Positions 10,845-22,800 of a stretch of DNA of 64,000 nucleotides are shown piece after piece; position 1 is the first letter of the stretch, and every line of letters starts with the position of its first letter. A model generated the notes under the pieces. That model did not search any database. It was given only the letters and a program-made list of their open reading frames with translations, and had not been told where the DNA came from. The stretch comes from Ectocarpus siliculosus (Eukaryota > Sar > Phaeophyceae > Ectocarpales > Ectocarpaceae), in contig FN648498.1 of NCBI GenBank assembly GCA_000310025.1, positions 726,099 through 790,098 on the forward strand. Direction: 5' to 3'. The position numbers and the translations under genes were made by a program.

Positions 10845-13800
10845 ATGCTTCAAAGGCTGGGCCTCACGAAGGCGTCAGTCAATGGCGCCAATGGCACGGA
10901 AGGCGCCAATGGCGAAGCCAAGAGAGAGGTGGTATCTGTGCCCCCAGTGGAGGAATTCGAACAAGCTCGCTTCTTGAAGGTGGTTTGTCGGGAAAGGGTT
11001 GCCGTGAGAGCAAGCCCGAGCCAACCGGCACCCGAGAATGGCCAAGTAAGTCTAGTCTACATGCATTTATTTTCGTCCGGCAGGGATGCTGGGGTGCATC
11101 TTCTGTGTAATATATCCCGGTGGGTTCTCGGTAAAACAGCAAGTTTTTTTGTTTCATAAAATCTGTGCACCAGTTTTTAGTCGGCTGCGTTCGTGTGTAC
11201 ACCATGTGCAACTTGTCCTGCTGTGTAAGCACGTGCTGTTGTCTTGTCCGCGTGTTTGACGCACTGGGGCGCGGCAACACACAAGAGGAAGAGAGGAAGA
11301 CAAGGCTATTTCCTCAACGCAATGCTTGCCTGCAATTCGAACTGAAGTAATTTTTAACGCGAGAAAGGGTGCCGCCGCCGCAGTCCCCCCCCTCATTCTT
11401 GTGCCTGCGCACTGCTCACGACTAGACTAGACGAAGCACGTGCGCGCGCCTTTTTTACTCACGAGATGACATTGGAACTCGCTGTAACAATGCAGCTAAA
11501 ATAAAATAGATCCTTCACAATACTGTGCATATTAGGTCTGTATGTGCAAGGTTACCAACTGGACCATGTGACCAAGCTCTACGTGTGAGCGAAAGAGAGA
11601 ACAACGCTTCCAGCGTCGGCGACATTCGCTTGTTTCGTCTACAACGAACGGTACCTGTGGATCAAGCCCCAGTTGCTTACCGCCCATGGTGCTGTTGGTG
11701 TCGCTCGTATGTCTAACTAGACATGCTTGCATCGCGCTTGACTCTGATGGTTGCGGTGGCTGCAACGAATAAGAATATAATGATGGATGGATCATGGACC
11801 CCTTCAAAACGAAATTTCACTCAGTCTTAGAATTGGTGCGTGTGTCTTTCGTTGAAATACAGTACATGGACCCTGCCGCCGTCCCAAACGGTTGATCATC
11901 GAACAAAAAAAACAGTCGACTGTAAACAACGATTGCGGGGCCCGAATCCTTGGAACTTTTCTAGATGGCGGGTTCCCGTGACATGGAGGGGCGTGTAGTC
12001 CACGGCACCCCTGTCCGTGGAATCCGTCAAGTAGACTAGAAATCACGTCCGTCCGAACCCTGCATTGCTCGTGTGCATGTGTGTAGGGTGCGCGCGTATG
12101 TTTTCTTAGTAAGTCGACCGCTGTATACTAGGAGATGGTAGTGCGTACCAAAGGAAGATGCATGATTATTATTGTCACGGAGTTTCTTGATAGGAACGTC
12201 CCGAATTTTACCGACACCAGCAAATCTAGCACTGGGTTAGTCTTGTCTCAACGGAGGAAAGGCACGAAACATGTTGTGTGCGTTCATAATTTTATTTCGT
12301 TCGTTTGTTTCTCGTCTGCAACTACGATACGACGGCGATGATGTCAGTCGTTCGGATTCGGGGACGTCGTGGAGGTACGCGGCTTGGCGGTGGCGGTGCC
12401 AGAAGGCGTCGTGGTTGAGCTCAAGCAGCCGCAAAGCGGCTTCGTGTTCCAGAAGCACGGCGATCGAACTCTCCTGGAGGAAGTCGAAGCCTTGAAGGTG
12501 AAAAATTAATACGTACCCGCAGTGTTCGACTTTGATTTTTTATACATTGGGCAAACCACACGCGAAACACATCAGGCATACGTACACAAACACACGTGTG
12601 TCATATTGATCGGGAGGTGTTCTGCTCGTGTCTGGTAGTTTGTATGTTGCTGAATGTAGTCACCGATGGTTGAACGTGCTGTGACACAGAATATTTTTGG
12701 GCCCCTGCTGGTGGTAGATTCATGATGATCGCGGAAATTTCGGGTACAGTAGTTACATAAACTTGGAAAACCATTACAATTTAGTACTGGTACTCCTCAC
12801 TCGCAGGGGGGAGTCGGTCGGCGGAAGGGGATGGGTGTACTACAGTAGTAGGCTGCAACAACATCGTTAGAGGTATTGCTCGGCCGTGACAAGTTGGCTA
12901 TGCTCAGCACCACTGTATTGAACGGTATTGACAAGGGTGCTCTTTGCAAGGTTTAGTCCGGATGCCACATGATACACCACGTGCTGTTTTGATCGAACCC
13001 AACTCCGCATTGAGCAGGTTGTGTGACTCCCGGCTACATGATGAGGCGTGATATTTGACACATGCTCAACACACTTGCGAACATGACATGCAAAGGTATG
13101 TGTCAACCGCACTAAAAATGTGAGACGCGCGATGTTGACCGTCTGCCCCAGGTGGAAGAAGGCGACTGGTGGTACCGTGTCGTGCATCCCGCCGGCGCTC
13201 GGTTCGCAAAGATCCCCAGCTTGCTGCCGCAGACCCCGCGACACACGATCGCTGTGCCTCAGAACACCGTGGTCCATGCGTGCCGAAGGTATGGCATGCG
13301 GCGTAATGCAGTGATGAAAGATGACGAGCTAGAGGGTGTCGACGTTGTTGCGGCAGTAGAAGACGCGTGTTGTGGTTGTTTGCATTCGTTGCTGTAGTGT
13401 CGTTGTGCGCCGGTTCATGCTGCAGGTGACTGCTCTCACAGTAACGCAGTGCAATCGCTCTGGCAGCAGCACTAGCTGTAGCAGCACTACAACAGCAATG
13501 ATGACAAAAAACAACACCACTGCTGTGGTGGCGACGACACCGGCGATGGCAATGACAACAACGCGGCAGGCACACGCCCCCCGGGAGCAGCGTGACGTTC
13601 GTGGAGCTGTCGGACAACAAGGGCTGGATTGTTGAGTCCACCAAGGAGAAAGCGGTGCTCGAACAGTCTTCGGACGGAAAGTACATGGTGGAGAACATCA
13701 CAGGTACGCATACATACGTATGCATGACTATCATAATCAAGTAGTGCTGCCTTGAGACAAGTGGAGTTGTTTGTCTGCGGTGCTTGGGGTAGGCACGCAC

Positions 13801-16800
13801 TATTAATACGTTTGTCAAGAGTTCAAAACGAGTTTGAATTCATTTGTGGGGGGAATGGTGCACGTTTATGTTGGTTGCGTGTCGCGGGTGGAAACTTGAG
13901 CGCCAGCACCCACCGATGTGACTTGATCGATCAAGGTGCAATGCTCAGGCTTGATGGGGGAAAATAGATCGGTCCATACACGTCAACACAATGGCAGATG
14001 TCATGCACATATCGCGTGTAGTACTACTTAACCGCTGTGCGTGCATGAAAGTACTGAGAAGAAGACTCCGAATCTTGGATTTGCCATGGGGCAAATGTCA
14101 CGTACACCCCTGGTATACGTGTACCAAGCCAGCTAACCACGCGGCATGTAAAATGTACAGGGCACTACCGGGATGACTCCGAGGCGTGGTACCAGGTGGT
14201 GGACGAGTCTGGCGTAGAGCTGCTGGAGGCACCAGACGCTGGCAGCACCAGAATGCTAGAGCTGTTCCTGCCGGGGAAGGTAGGGTTTTACTCATGTGTT
14301 GTACTTGGTAATTGTCGAGATAGTGATAAGCATATCTCCACGAGATGATACTTTTACGAGAACGAAGCAGGTGTGCACACATAGAGGGCGCGTCTAGATT
14401 TTCGCCCGCAGCATGAGTTAAAACATCGTATAAGTTCCTGAGCACATCCCAGCATCAATAGCCCGTGCTGTCGGACGTGCGTCAATTATGCATCACGCCA
14501 AATTGCAACTCCACGCTGTTGTCGTAGTCGTCGATGTGGCTCTTTGATAGATAACACGTCTTAACATTTTCGAGCTGTCCTTGAACGCACGCCCTGGCTC
14601 CTGTGTTCTGAGACGCCCGCCCGATCTTGTTGCTATCACTTGTTGCCACGTGTGCGTTTCGCCCTCATTCTGGCACGGGCGCATGGTGTTGGTATCGCAA
14701 ACCCTCAGGCGTTCTGCGTGTCGGAGCGGTTTCAGCCCCCCGAGCAGGGTTCCACGTTCCTAAAGGTTAAGGGTAGGGAGGCGTGGGTTGTGCAGCGGGC
14801 TGAGAGCGATGGCGAAGAAGCCTGCAAGAAGCTTCCCCCTCCGATGGACGAGGTGGGTCCTCCGACACGGCAGCTCTACTGTAGACAGGTTGAGTCTTCG
14901 TGCGGCACACAGCAGCTAGATAGCATGACCATATATCAATACCCCATACACCGAACCTCGACTTAGAAGCATGCCTTGCGCCCGCCAGCTGCTGCATGTT
15001 TTAAAGAAAATATTCAGAACAATGGTAGCGTAGAGAGGGCATTGACTGTTAGGTGGAGTCAGACCTATTAATAGTTCTCGCTTGTATGTAGGGGTGGGCG
15101 CCTCTCGAGCCGAAAGAGTCCGCAGGACACCATGACTGACGTTTTCTATATCGTATTTGCTGTTGCTGCAGCCAAGTTCAGCTTTGGAATAGGCCTTTTA
15201 CATACCCAAAGCACCTTATTTTTCAGCCCTAGGGTAACGTAACCTAACCTAACATGCCCCAAGCTGCCTTTCATTGCGTACCCACACGTATTGTACGGAT
15301 ATCAAGTCATGCACACTCTTCCTCGTTCCTTAACGCCGCCCGCTCGATCATCTTTGGACACGGGCAGCAGCTAGCAGTAAGGCGCGCGTTATGTAGCCGA
15401 CGCCACGCGCACGCGTGACGTGTGCGGTCGTTGATTGGTTCATTCGTTCGTTCCTTCGACGCCACCAGGCGGTGGAGCAGTGGTACCGCGTGCAGTACCC
15501 GGGAGGGGTTCGGTTGCGAGCATCCCCTGCCTTCGAGCACACCGACCCCTCTCTCGGGGTCCTCGTGTGCGGGTGGGTGTTCCTAGCGACAAGGCGTTAC
15601 CGTGCACCGGGGAGCAGCCACATGCTGTTGCAGGTATGTACGTACGCAATACTTCCAAGTATTTGTGATTTTCGATGCCTTACCCGTGTAGGCTCGGTTA
15701 GTGAGAGAGAGAGGGAGAGAGAGGCGTGTTGAAGAGGGTTTGAAGGTGGTGAAGGTAAAAGGGCAGGGCGTAGTTGCATGAATAGGTTCCCACAACTTGC
15801 TCCCCTCGCCTGCAGCAGTGTTCTAAAAATGAATGACGCGTTTGGTATTGTTTTTAGTGTTTCTTTGGTCGAATCGCGAAACATCGAGATGGGATGTTTC
15901 TGTTTCCTTTCTCTTTCGGTGAGGTGTGCCTCCAGATGGCATATTTCGTGGCACATGTTTCGTGTAGGCGCTAGATTGGCGGGATAGTGTACGGGGACAA
16001 AAGGTTACAGTAGTGGGTTGTGCGGCGGCTCGTCGAGCGCGAAGCTGTTTGGATATTCTCTCGTTCTTTGATTATTGAGCGAGCACGCTGTACATGTGCA
16101 CATTAAACCTGCTCGGTTTTTATTGTGTCCGTGGTTGTGATTGTGTTGGAACCAAGCATGCTTTCTTGCCTTCGAAACAACAACCGTGCTTGGGATGAAC
16201 AACCGCACACACACCTGCTGCACGTGCTTTCTTTCGAATCAACTACCAGGTAGCCACGCCAGAGGGCGTCGTGCGAGACTCTTCCTCCGAGTATGGGGAG
16301 ACCGTTGATGTGTACGGCAGCAGCAGTGATGACAGCGATTGGGACAATGAGGACGAGCTTGAGCAAGCAAGAAGAGGGGCGAGGCGGCACTGCGGTTGGG
16401 TACCGTCCACTTCCAACGGGGAAGAGGTGAGAGGCGAATGGTTTGACTGTTATACTGCGGTTTCGTGTGGCGGGTACAACCAATGAGATGTAAATGCTGT
16501 CTGTAAGATGGCATTGTATGCACGTGATGCACGCTACGGTGGGTAGTTTCCGTGATACTGCTGTTTGCACGTGATACACGTTGCGAAAGGGTAGTTTTCC
16601 TTGTTGAGAGAAAACGAGGAAGCTGTAGGCACTATATAATTTTCGAGTATGATGGGATTTTCTCTGGATGTCTTGCCGATATTGTAGTCTCTTTCTTTCA
16701 CATTTGTGCTGGACTGTCCTGGGATCGTGTATGTAAGAGGGTGTGCCTTTGGCGTGTACTTGGAGGCATGGTGATGCTGACATGATGGAATGGAATGGCA

Positions 16801-18283
16801 CGGCGGTTCTTGCTGCGACACACACTTTTAACAGTGCATCGCATCGCGTGCATTGCATACAGGTGGTGGCCGAAACCATGGAGCCGTGGATAGAGCGAGG
16901 ACTCTTTCCTTACCAGGCATGTGGCATAGTAGGGCACACGGTACATTACCGCTACTGCACCTCTCACGGATGGATGCTGTAGTTCGCCTTGATGGGGTTG
17001 CTCGGTTGGCGCTTGTGGTAAATAGTTCATCTCGCTGCTGTGATGTCATGTGGGACGCGTCACTGCTGTGTCGCTTATCGGATGCGCTCGGCAAGCAAGT
17101 TCAGTCGCCAAGCTATTAATTGACCCTTTCCGCAATACACATGGCGGCGAAAGGGGCCTGAGTGAGATGGGTGCTGTAGACACTCGCCGAAAAGTGTCAC
17201 GAGACTCAACAGGTGCTCGTGGTTGGCACCCCGTACCCCAGGCGGAACAAAACACGTCGCGCTTATGGTGCCATCATCCGTGTTCCGTGCGCTCCAACTA
17301 CCGGACTTTAGAGGCGTGGAATGCTATTCGCAACGTAAGGTGTTGCAGAGGTGCATGCTCCGCGCTATTTCGTGAACTAATTCGGCAATCCTCACGCCGT
17401 GTCATGTGCGTGTCTGGAATTTACAGGTCGTCGTAGACGAGACCCTGCTGGCAAACACCGGGCCGCACGTTAACGCGCCAGGAAGCCCGCAGCAGCTTCC
17501 CCCTTACAGCGTGGCCGCTGCGGTGAGAAGAGAAGAGAAGAGAAGAGAAGAGGCGTGGGGTGGGGGGTGGGGCGACGAATTTGGTGGAGAAAGAGAAGAG
17601 GCACCGAGAGTGTGTACACTCGCGTGCGTTGATGTGTTTCTTCCTTGACTACGGTATCGATTGACTGCCTGACGAATGGCAAGGCGTGAGTGACAGAGAG
17701 AGGGAGGTCGGTACAACCCCTTGCGCCATGTGTACATGGCCTTTCGTATCATTTACCCCCCTATCACCCCCCCCCCCCCCCGTTCGACCCGAAAAAGGCC
17801 ACGTTCTTGGAGACGGGCGACGGTCTCGAGGGCTTCGTGCAGCTGGCGGGGACGGGGAGCTGGGTCCTTTCTAGGCGCGGCCAAGACACCAAGATGGTGC
17901 GCCTCCCGGCCTTCCCGAGAGTCGACAAGACCCCGAGACGTTTTGTCGTGTCGGCGCCCGGCGGTGTCGAGACCGTCGTTGGACCGAGCCCCTCGGCCCC
18001 CCGCACGGGGCAGCTGCTGCCCCTCGGAGCGGAGGGTAGCTCGGAGATGGTGTGGTCGGTCAAGGGCTGGCCCGGGGACAGGGGGGTGGGGGACAGGAGG
18101 TTCGTTCTGCTGGAAGGGATGGGGTGGGTGCAGCTGGATGCCGGGACCGAGCAGGAGGGCGGGCCGTTGCGGGAGATCGGCGCGCCTCCGCCGCCGCCGC
18201 AGCCGTCGCCTTTCGACGGGACTAGGGAGGGCGCGGTTGACGAGCAGCGGCAGCAGGAGGAGAACGGGTCTTCGAGCCCTTGA
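10845..18283 (+). CDS. protein of about six tandem SH3-like (SH3b-type) repeats, eleven exons
   Basis: Predicted exons: 10845-11045, 12348-12497, 13152-13288, 13570-13703, 14161-14279, 14709-14852, 15469-15633, 16250-16426, 16863-16916, 17427-17522, 17798-18283; all phases join, giving 620 codons. Each repeat of 70-80 residues follows the pattern W-Y-R-V-x2-P-x-G-V ... R-x2-P ... P-G-S-T-F-V-x-L ... G-W-V. Clear cases are WWYRVVHPAG (exon 3) with SSVTFVELSDNKGWI (exon 4), WYQVVDESG (5) with GSTFLKVKGREAWV (6), WYRVQYPGGVRLRASP (7) with CGWVPS (8), and VVSAPGGVETV with FVLLEGMGWV (11). Repeat 4 has an acidic insert (SSSDDSDWDNEDE). No signal peptide or catalytic domain is visible. SH3b-like repeats usually bind peptides or cell-wall material; the ligand here is unknown. 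The intron after exon 9 appears to start with GC (CAG-GCATGT). The exon 11 acceptor next to the poly-C run is the least certain border. Confidence 0.75.
16516..16604. repeat. small imperfect tandem duplication in an intron
   Basis: Two adjacent diverged copies of a roughly 45-base unit, each with GCACGTGAT-CACG and GGGTAGTTT, in intron 8 of the SH3-like repeat gene. Confidence 0.45.
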
Positions 18284-19872
18284 GCTGATTCATTAGCGAG
18301 GGATTAGAGCGCACGGGCACATTGCGGTTCGGAGTCTAGGGTGCATACTACAAGTTGCTGGACCTAGTTTTATATCTAGGTTAATAATATTAGAAAATTG
18401 GGGGTTTGGGAGGAACTGCTGTGTTAAGTTGACCGAGGGACACCCCGTTCATACTAGTCCGTTGTTTACCATGGTTCCTTATCGTGGTTCCGAGAAAGGT
18501 CATCGCACTACAACGGTTCTGTATGTGTTTGGTTCATGTGTCCCATCATTCCGTGTGGTAGTTGGACTCGAACTTGGCTGCGCCGCCAGAGCCGCTGATG
18601 ATCATCAGCACGTCGGTGCCTTGGTTAATAAAAAGGGGGCGCGTTGTCGCTTTCTTTTCCCATCGGACTTGGGCCACCACCACTTTATACCGCTTACAAG
18701 TACAAGTAGTGTTCAAGGTGTGGCAGCACCACCTTCACCTTTTATTCCGGCCTCGCATAGACTACTTGTATAGACTATGCTCGAGACGCTTAGACTCAGC
18801 CCGAGGATATGGATCCAAGCATCTTTGCAGGAAGGCCACGTGCCCACTGCCCCTCCATCCAACACCAACGGCCTTGAAGAGAACACGATGCCGTAGACGA
18901 CAAGCGGTGTCTCTGTGCATACAACTATAAGAGAGATTGCGGCCCTAAGGCTCTGAGGCAACAGGAACCTCGGTGGCTGCAGTATCTGACCCCCCCCCCC
19001 ACCTCCGTTGCATAGCTTGTAAATGCTTCGATTGTACGGAGCCCCTCCAGGCGTTGAAGCTGGCCCGCTCAAAATCTCCGATCAGCGCGACCGAATTGGA
19101 CAGGGCATCACCAGGGGGCGAGAGAGGGACAGCACCCGCACAAACATCCTAACCCTCGGTATGGGGGAAGTCACCCGCTCGGCTGCAACAGGCGTGGAAT
19201 CCCAGGTTGTAGTTGGAAATGACAGGCCAGCTGGCCATGCTTGTCGGGTGAAGCTCTTGGAATCGATGTGAGTGAGTGAGGTGATGGAATGGTGTGCTGT
19301 CCTCCTGCCGGTACCACCGACTGATGTGTACAGCAGTAGCTCGCCCTGGTGCCGGGCGCCTCAGAGAAACGAAACTTGTCCCAAGATCCCAAGACAGCTG
19401 TGTGTGTTGTCTGGCTGAGAGGAGATCGGAGTCGGGTGTGTGCCATCTTGTCACACTCCGTCATGGAACTGGAAGTTGATGGTGAGCCAGCGCATCTGGA
19501 ACATTTTCAGATGATGCTGCTGTGCCGCGCGGCCGGGCCATTGGGCGGTCAGAAAAAATCCGGGCTGGCCTTACCAAGCCTCGCCCCACCCACACGTGCC
19601 GACAGCCTCCCTTCCATACGCACGATCCACGCCTATGCCCGGGGCACATATCGAGACAGAGGCAATGTCTATGAACAACCGGAGGTGCAGCGCGTCTGCT
19701 GTCTCTCCCATGGTAGAAACCGTTGTGGCAGCCGAGCCTTTCATCGGTCAACAAACGAAAAAAAAACGTGTGCGTGTGTTGCGGTTGGTCCGCAACAGCA
19801 GTTAGTGTCTCTCTGTCGTCACCCACGCACTATAGTAGCGTAGTGCTGTGCCTGCTACGGCTGTGCTCTGCC
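18284..19872. other. spacer, no supported gene
   Basis: Follows the stop of the SH3-like repeat gene. An open frame at 19349-19843 (+) and its antisense at 19461-19826 are GC-rich but show no splice partners or family resemblance. It may hold the 3' UTR of one gene and the 5' UTR and promoter of the TAZ gene. Confidence 0.4.
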
Positions 19873-22800
19873 ATGTCCTACCTCAACCACGCAAAGGTAT
19901 GGCTTGCTAGTTGGCGAGGAGCAAGAGATCCAGTTTCGACGGTAAAATGGATGCAGCGGATTGTATTAGTCAGTGTAAATAATAGTAAGTTTCCCGACAG
20001 CTGACATGCGACGAGACGCAACATACGTGTAGTAGTGAGAGGCGAGAGAGAGAAGAGGTGCTGGACACAACGACCGCCGCTGTCTTGGAGACAGCACTAT
20101 TGATTCAACAAACCCTCCTACTGTTGCACTAGGCAGACGCACAGCAAGGAGAGGAAAATGGCCGGTAGAACAACCGGTTGGTTGGATAATAGCCCGTCCG
20201 GCGGCAGAGCGACCGTTTTTTTCTTCACGTATGCATGCATGCGTACACCACAGGTCGGTGATGCACCTATGATAAACATCCAGGATTGTTCTCAAAAGGA
20301 TTCCGTCCGCCTCTTAACTCTTAACGACAACTCAAGCCGCCGCCGGCAGAACGAAGCCATGATGATATGCTACTATGATACCTGCCGCATCGATTGCCGA
20401 CAAGGAGATACTCGACAAATTGAGGGCACACAGCTATGCATATAACAGCAGTTCCACCGATGTTGTATGCGTGTATGTGAGAGGTGTGAGATGCGGTTCA
20501 CGCTCAGAACACGACCGATCCAGCATGGTTGACAGCAGCATAGCTTGCACGCCACTCAAAGAAATACGCATGCGGATTGTTATTCTTTGACTTCGTCGCT
20601 TGGTCGTATCCAGGGGTTTACATGTGTCTGCGTAACAGCAGTTGTGGTCCCGGTATAATGCCGGCGAACTCGGCTGGACGGCACCGGCATTATAGCAGGC
20701 CACCGGCATAATTATAGGAGAAAATAATGCCGGGACTAAAATATAAATTCGGCCTAAATTGTGCCGGCTCCGGCATCATTAAGGTTCTGAGAAGTCCGCT
20801 CTACTGCCGGTATGTACCGACACTTTAGGAAATCATCGAGCTATTCGGCGCGAAACGTGATCGGGAAGACAGTGAATGCCGTGTAAGGAGGTTTGGTAAG
20901 CATGCCGCGGACGAGCATCATTCAGCGAGGCGCGGTCATCGATGGGCCGTATCTCATCACTCCATGTATCTGTGGGTCTGCTGCAGTCTTTCGTAGTTTA
21001 TGCACAGCAGCGTCTGTGCACAAGCTCTTCCTCAAGTTATCATTCGAACCCGATCCCATCTCCGACTCGCAAAACACACGCAAGATATATCGTAACGCAA
21101 ACATACATGGAAAACAAACACAGCAAAAGACCAAGAACATCTGAACACACTCATTTACTTCTATCTTGAGCAACATACTCCGAAGTACGAAACATCTGAG
21201 TGCACCCCATGTATTTTTCTGAACTGGTCCCGCCTACGTTACGTGCGCTCCCCCCGCAACCGGAATGTTACACAGGAGAATCCAAGCAAAAAAGCATGCG
21301 ACTACATGTGATGTTGTTCCACGTAGCTTATGGTATACTAAATAGGTGTGGTGTTATCAGGTTCGACACAATACACAATAAACTCAAACACAATTGTTGG
21401 GGCAGAACCCCTATCGAAACACGCCCCGTTCTTGCCCGTTGTTGTATTTTTTCTCACGACTACTTGAGTGATTGGCTGACATGTTCGTGTTTGCGACTTC
21501 CCCGCCCTGCTACTTTCAATATGGATTGCGCGTCGTAGCGTGACATGCCTACAGACCAAGAAGCCTTCATGGCAGAAGACTCGCATCCTCCACCTGTCTA
21601 CACAGCTGGAGGACTCCATGTTCAACTCCAAGACATGCCTGGTGAGCCGTCCGTCTTCCAACACCGTCCGTCTCTTTTGTGGAAGGTGTACGACAATAAG
21701 ACAACATGACAGAAAGGGTACCCACATGCACCGTTGTACAGTGTTTTTGTATTTGGCGAGGCAACAGGATGATGCCCCATTCGATTGAAACCGTCACATT
21801 TCACAAGAAGGTTTTTGCCCAATCAACTGTTTTGTCGGTTGCTTGACAATCAGGCGGAATACTCGGACACGTCGACCCTGTCTGCGAGGATCAACCACCA
21901 TTGTCGTCTCCTGGCAACCATCAAGACAGCGGCCAAGCCGCTGGCAGCCGCCAACTGGGGGGGGCTACACTCCTTCGCCGGAACCCCCATGAGCGGTGGG
22001 GTCGGCCCCAGCAGCAACTCTGCTGTGCCAGGACAGCAGCCTTGCCCAGCCCAACCGTCGCAGGCGGTTCGTGGAGAATTGACTGCAGGAGAGGGGGACA
22101 GTGGCGAGCGGGCAGGTCCTGTTGGCAGCGGCGGTGTTGCGGGCTCGCCGCCGCCGTATGCACTAGCTGGTTTTCCTGCTAGAGCTGGAGCAGCGACGGC
22201 CAGCCCCTCTCTTGTCCCGACGGCTCTGACTGGACAACAACAAGAACGACAGCAGGAGCAGTTGCGAGGGGAGGAAGGCGGGAACGGCTGGAGTTCCCCC
22301 CGTAGCTCCCATGGGCAGACCACCGAGGACGACATGGACGACATGGAAGACGACAGCGATGACGGTGACGAGGACAAACCAGACGACGAGGTCGAAGTTG
22401 TAGCCTCTGCTGACCGGTCTCTGCAGAACCGGGACTTGGGTGGTCTTCCTGCTACTCCCATGCAGGAGGATGAAAGGCAGGATGCGCAGCAGCAGCAGTT
22501 GGTGGATGCGTTAGCGGCCGCGTCGTCGCTTGGTGACCGAACGCGCAAAGGAAACGACGGGAGCTTGCCCGACAAGGCTCCGCAGGTTGATGAACTATTA
22601 ATTCTGGAGGACGGGCATGGGCACGAGATGGGGATGAAGATGGTGCAACAACACCCAAAGGCGACAGAGGCGGTGAGACTGAGAACAGGCAGAAGAAGAC
22701 GAGTTACGTTTGGTTGTTTGGTCCCGATCGGTTGTTGTTTGGTTGTCGTGGTATCCTACGTTTGTATGTTCGTCTTTTTTATGTGTTTCGCCGTAGTACT

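Noticed and set aside
19349-19843. 164-codon plus-strand frame
   Set aside because: No start context, no splice partner and no recognisable motif; the antisense is equally open, as expected for GC-rich DNA.
21850-22575. 241-codon minus-strand frame
   Set aside because: Antisense of the acidic exon of the TAZ gene, whose plus frame has matching phases on both sides.
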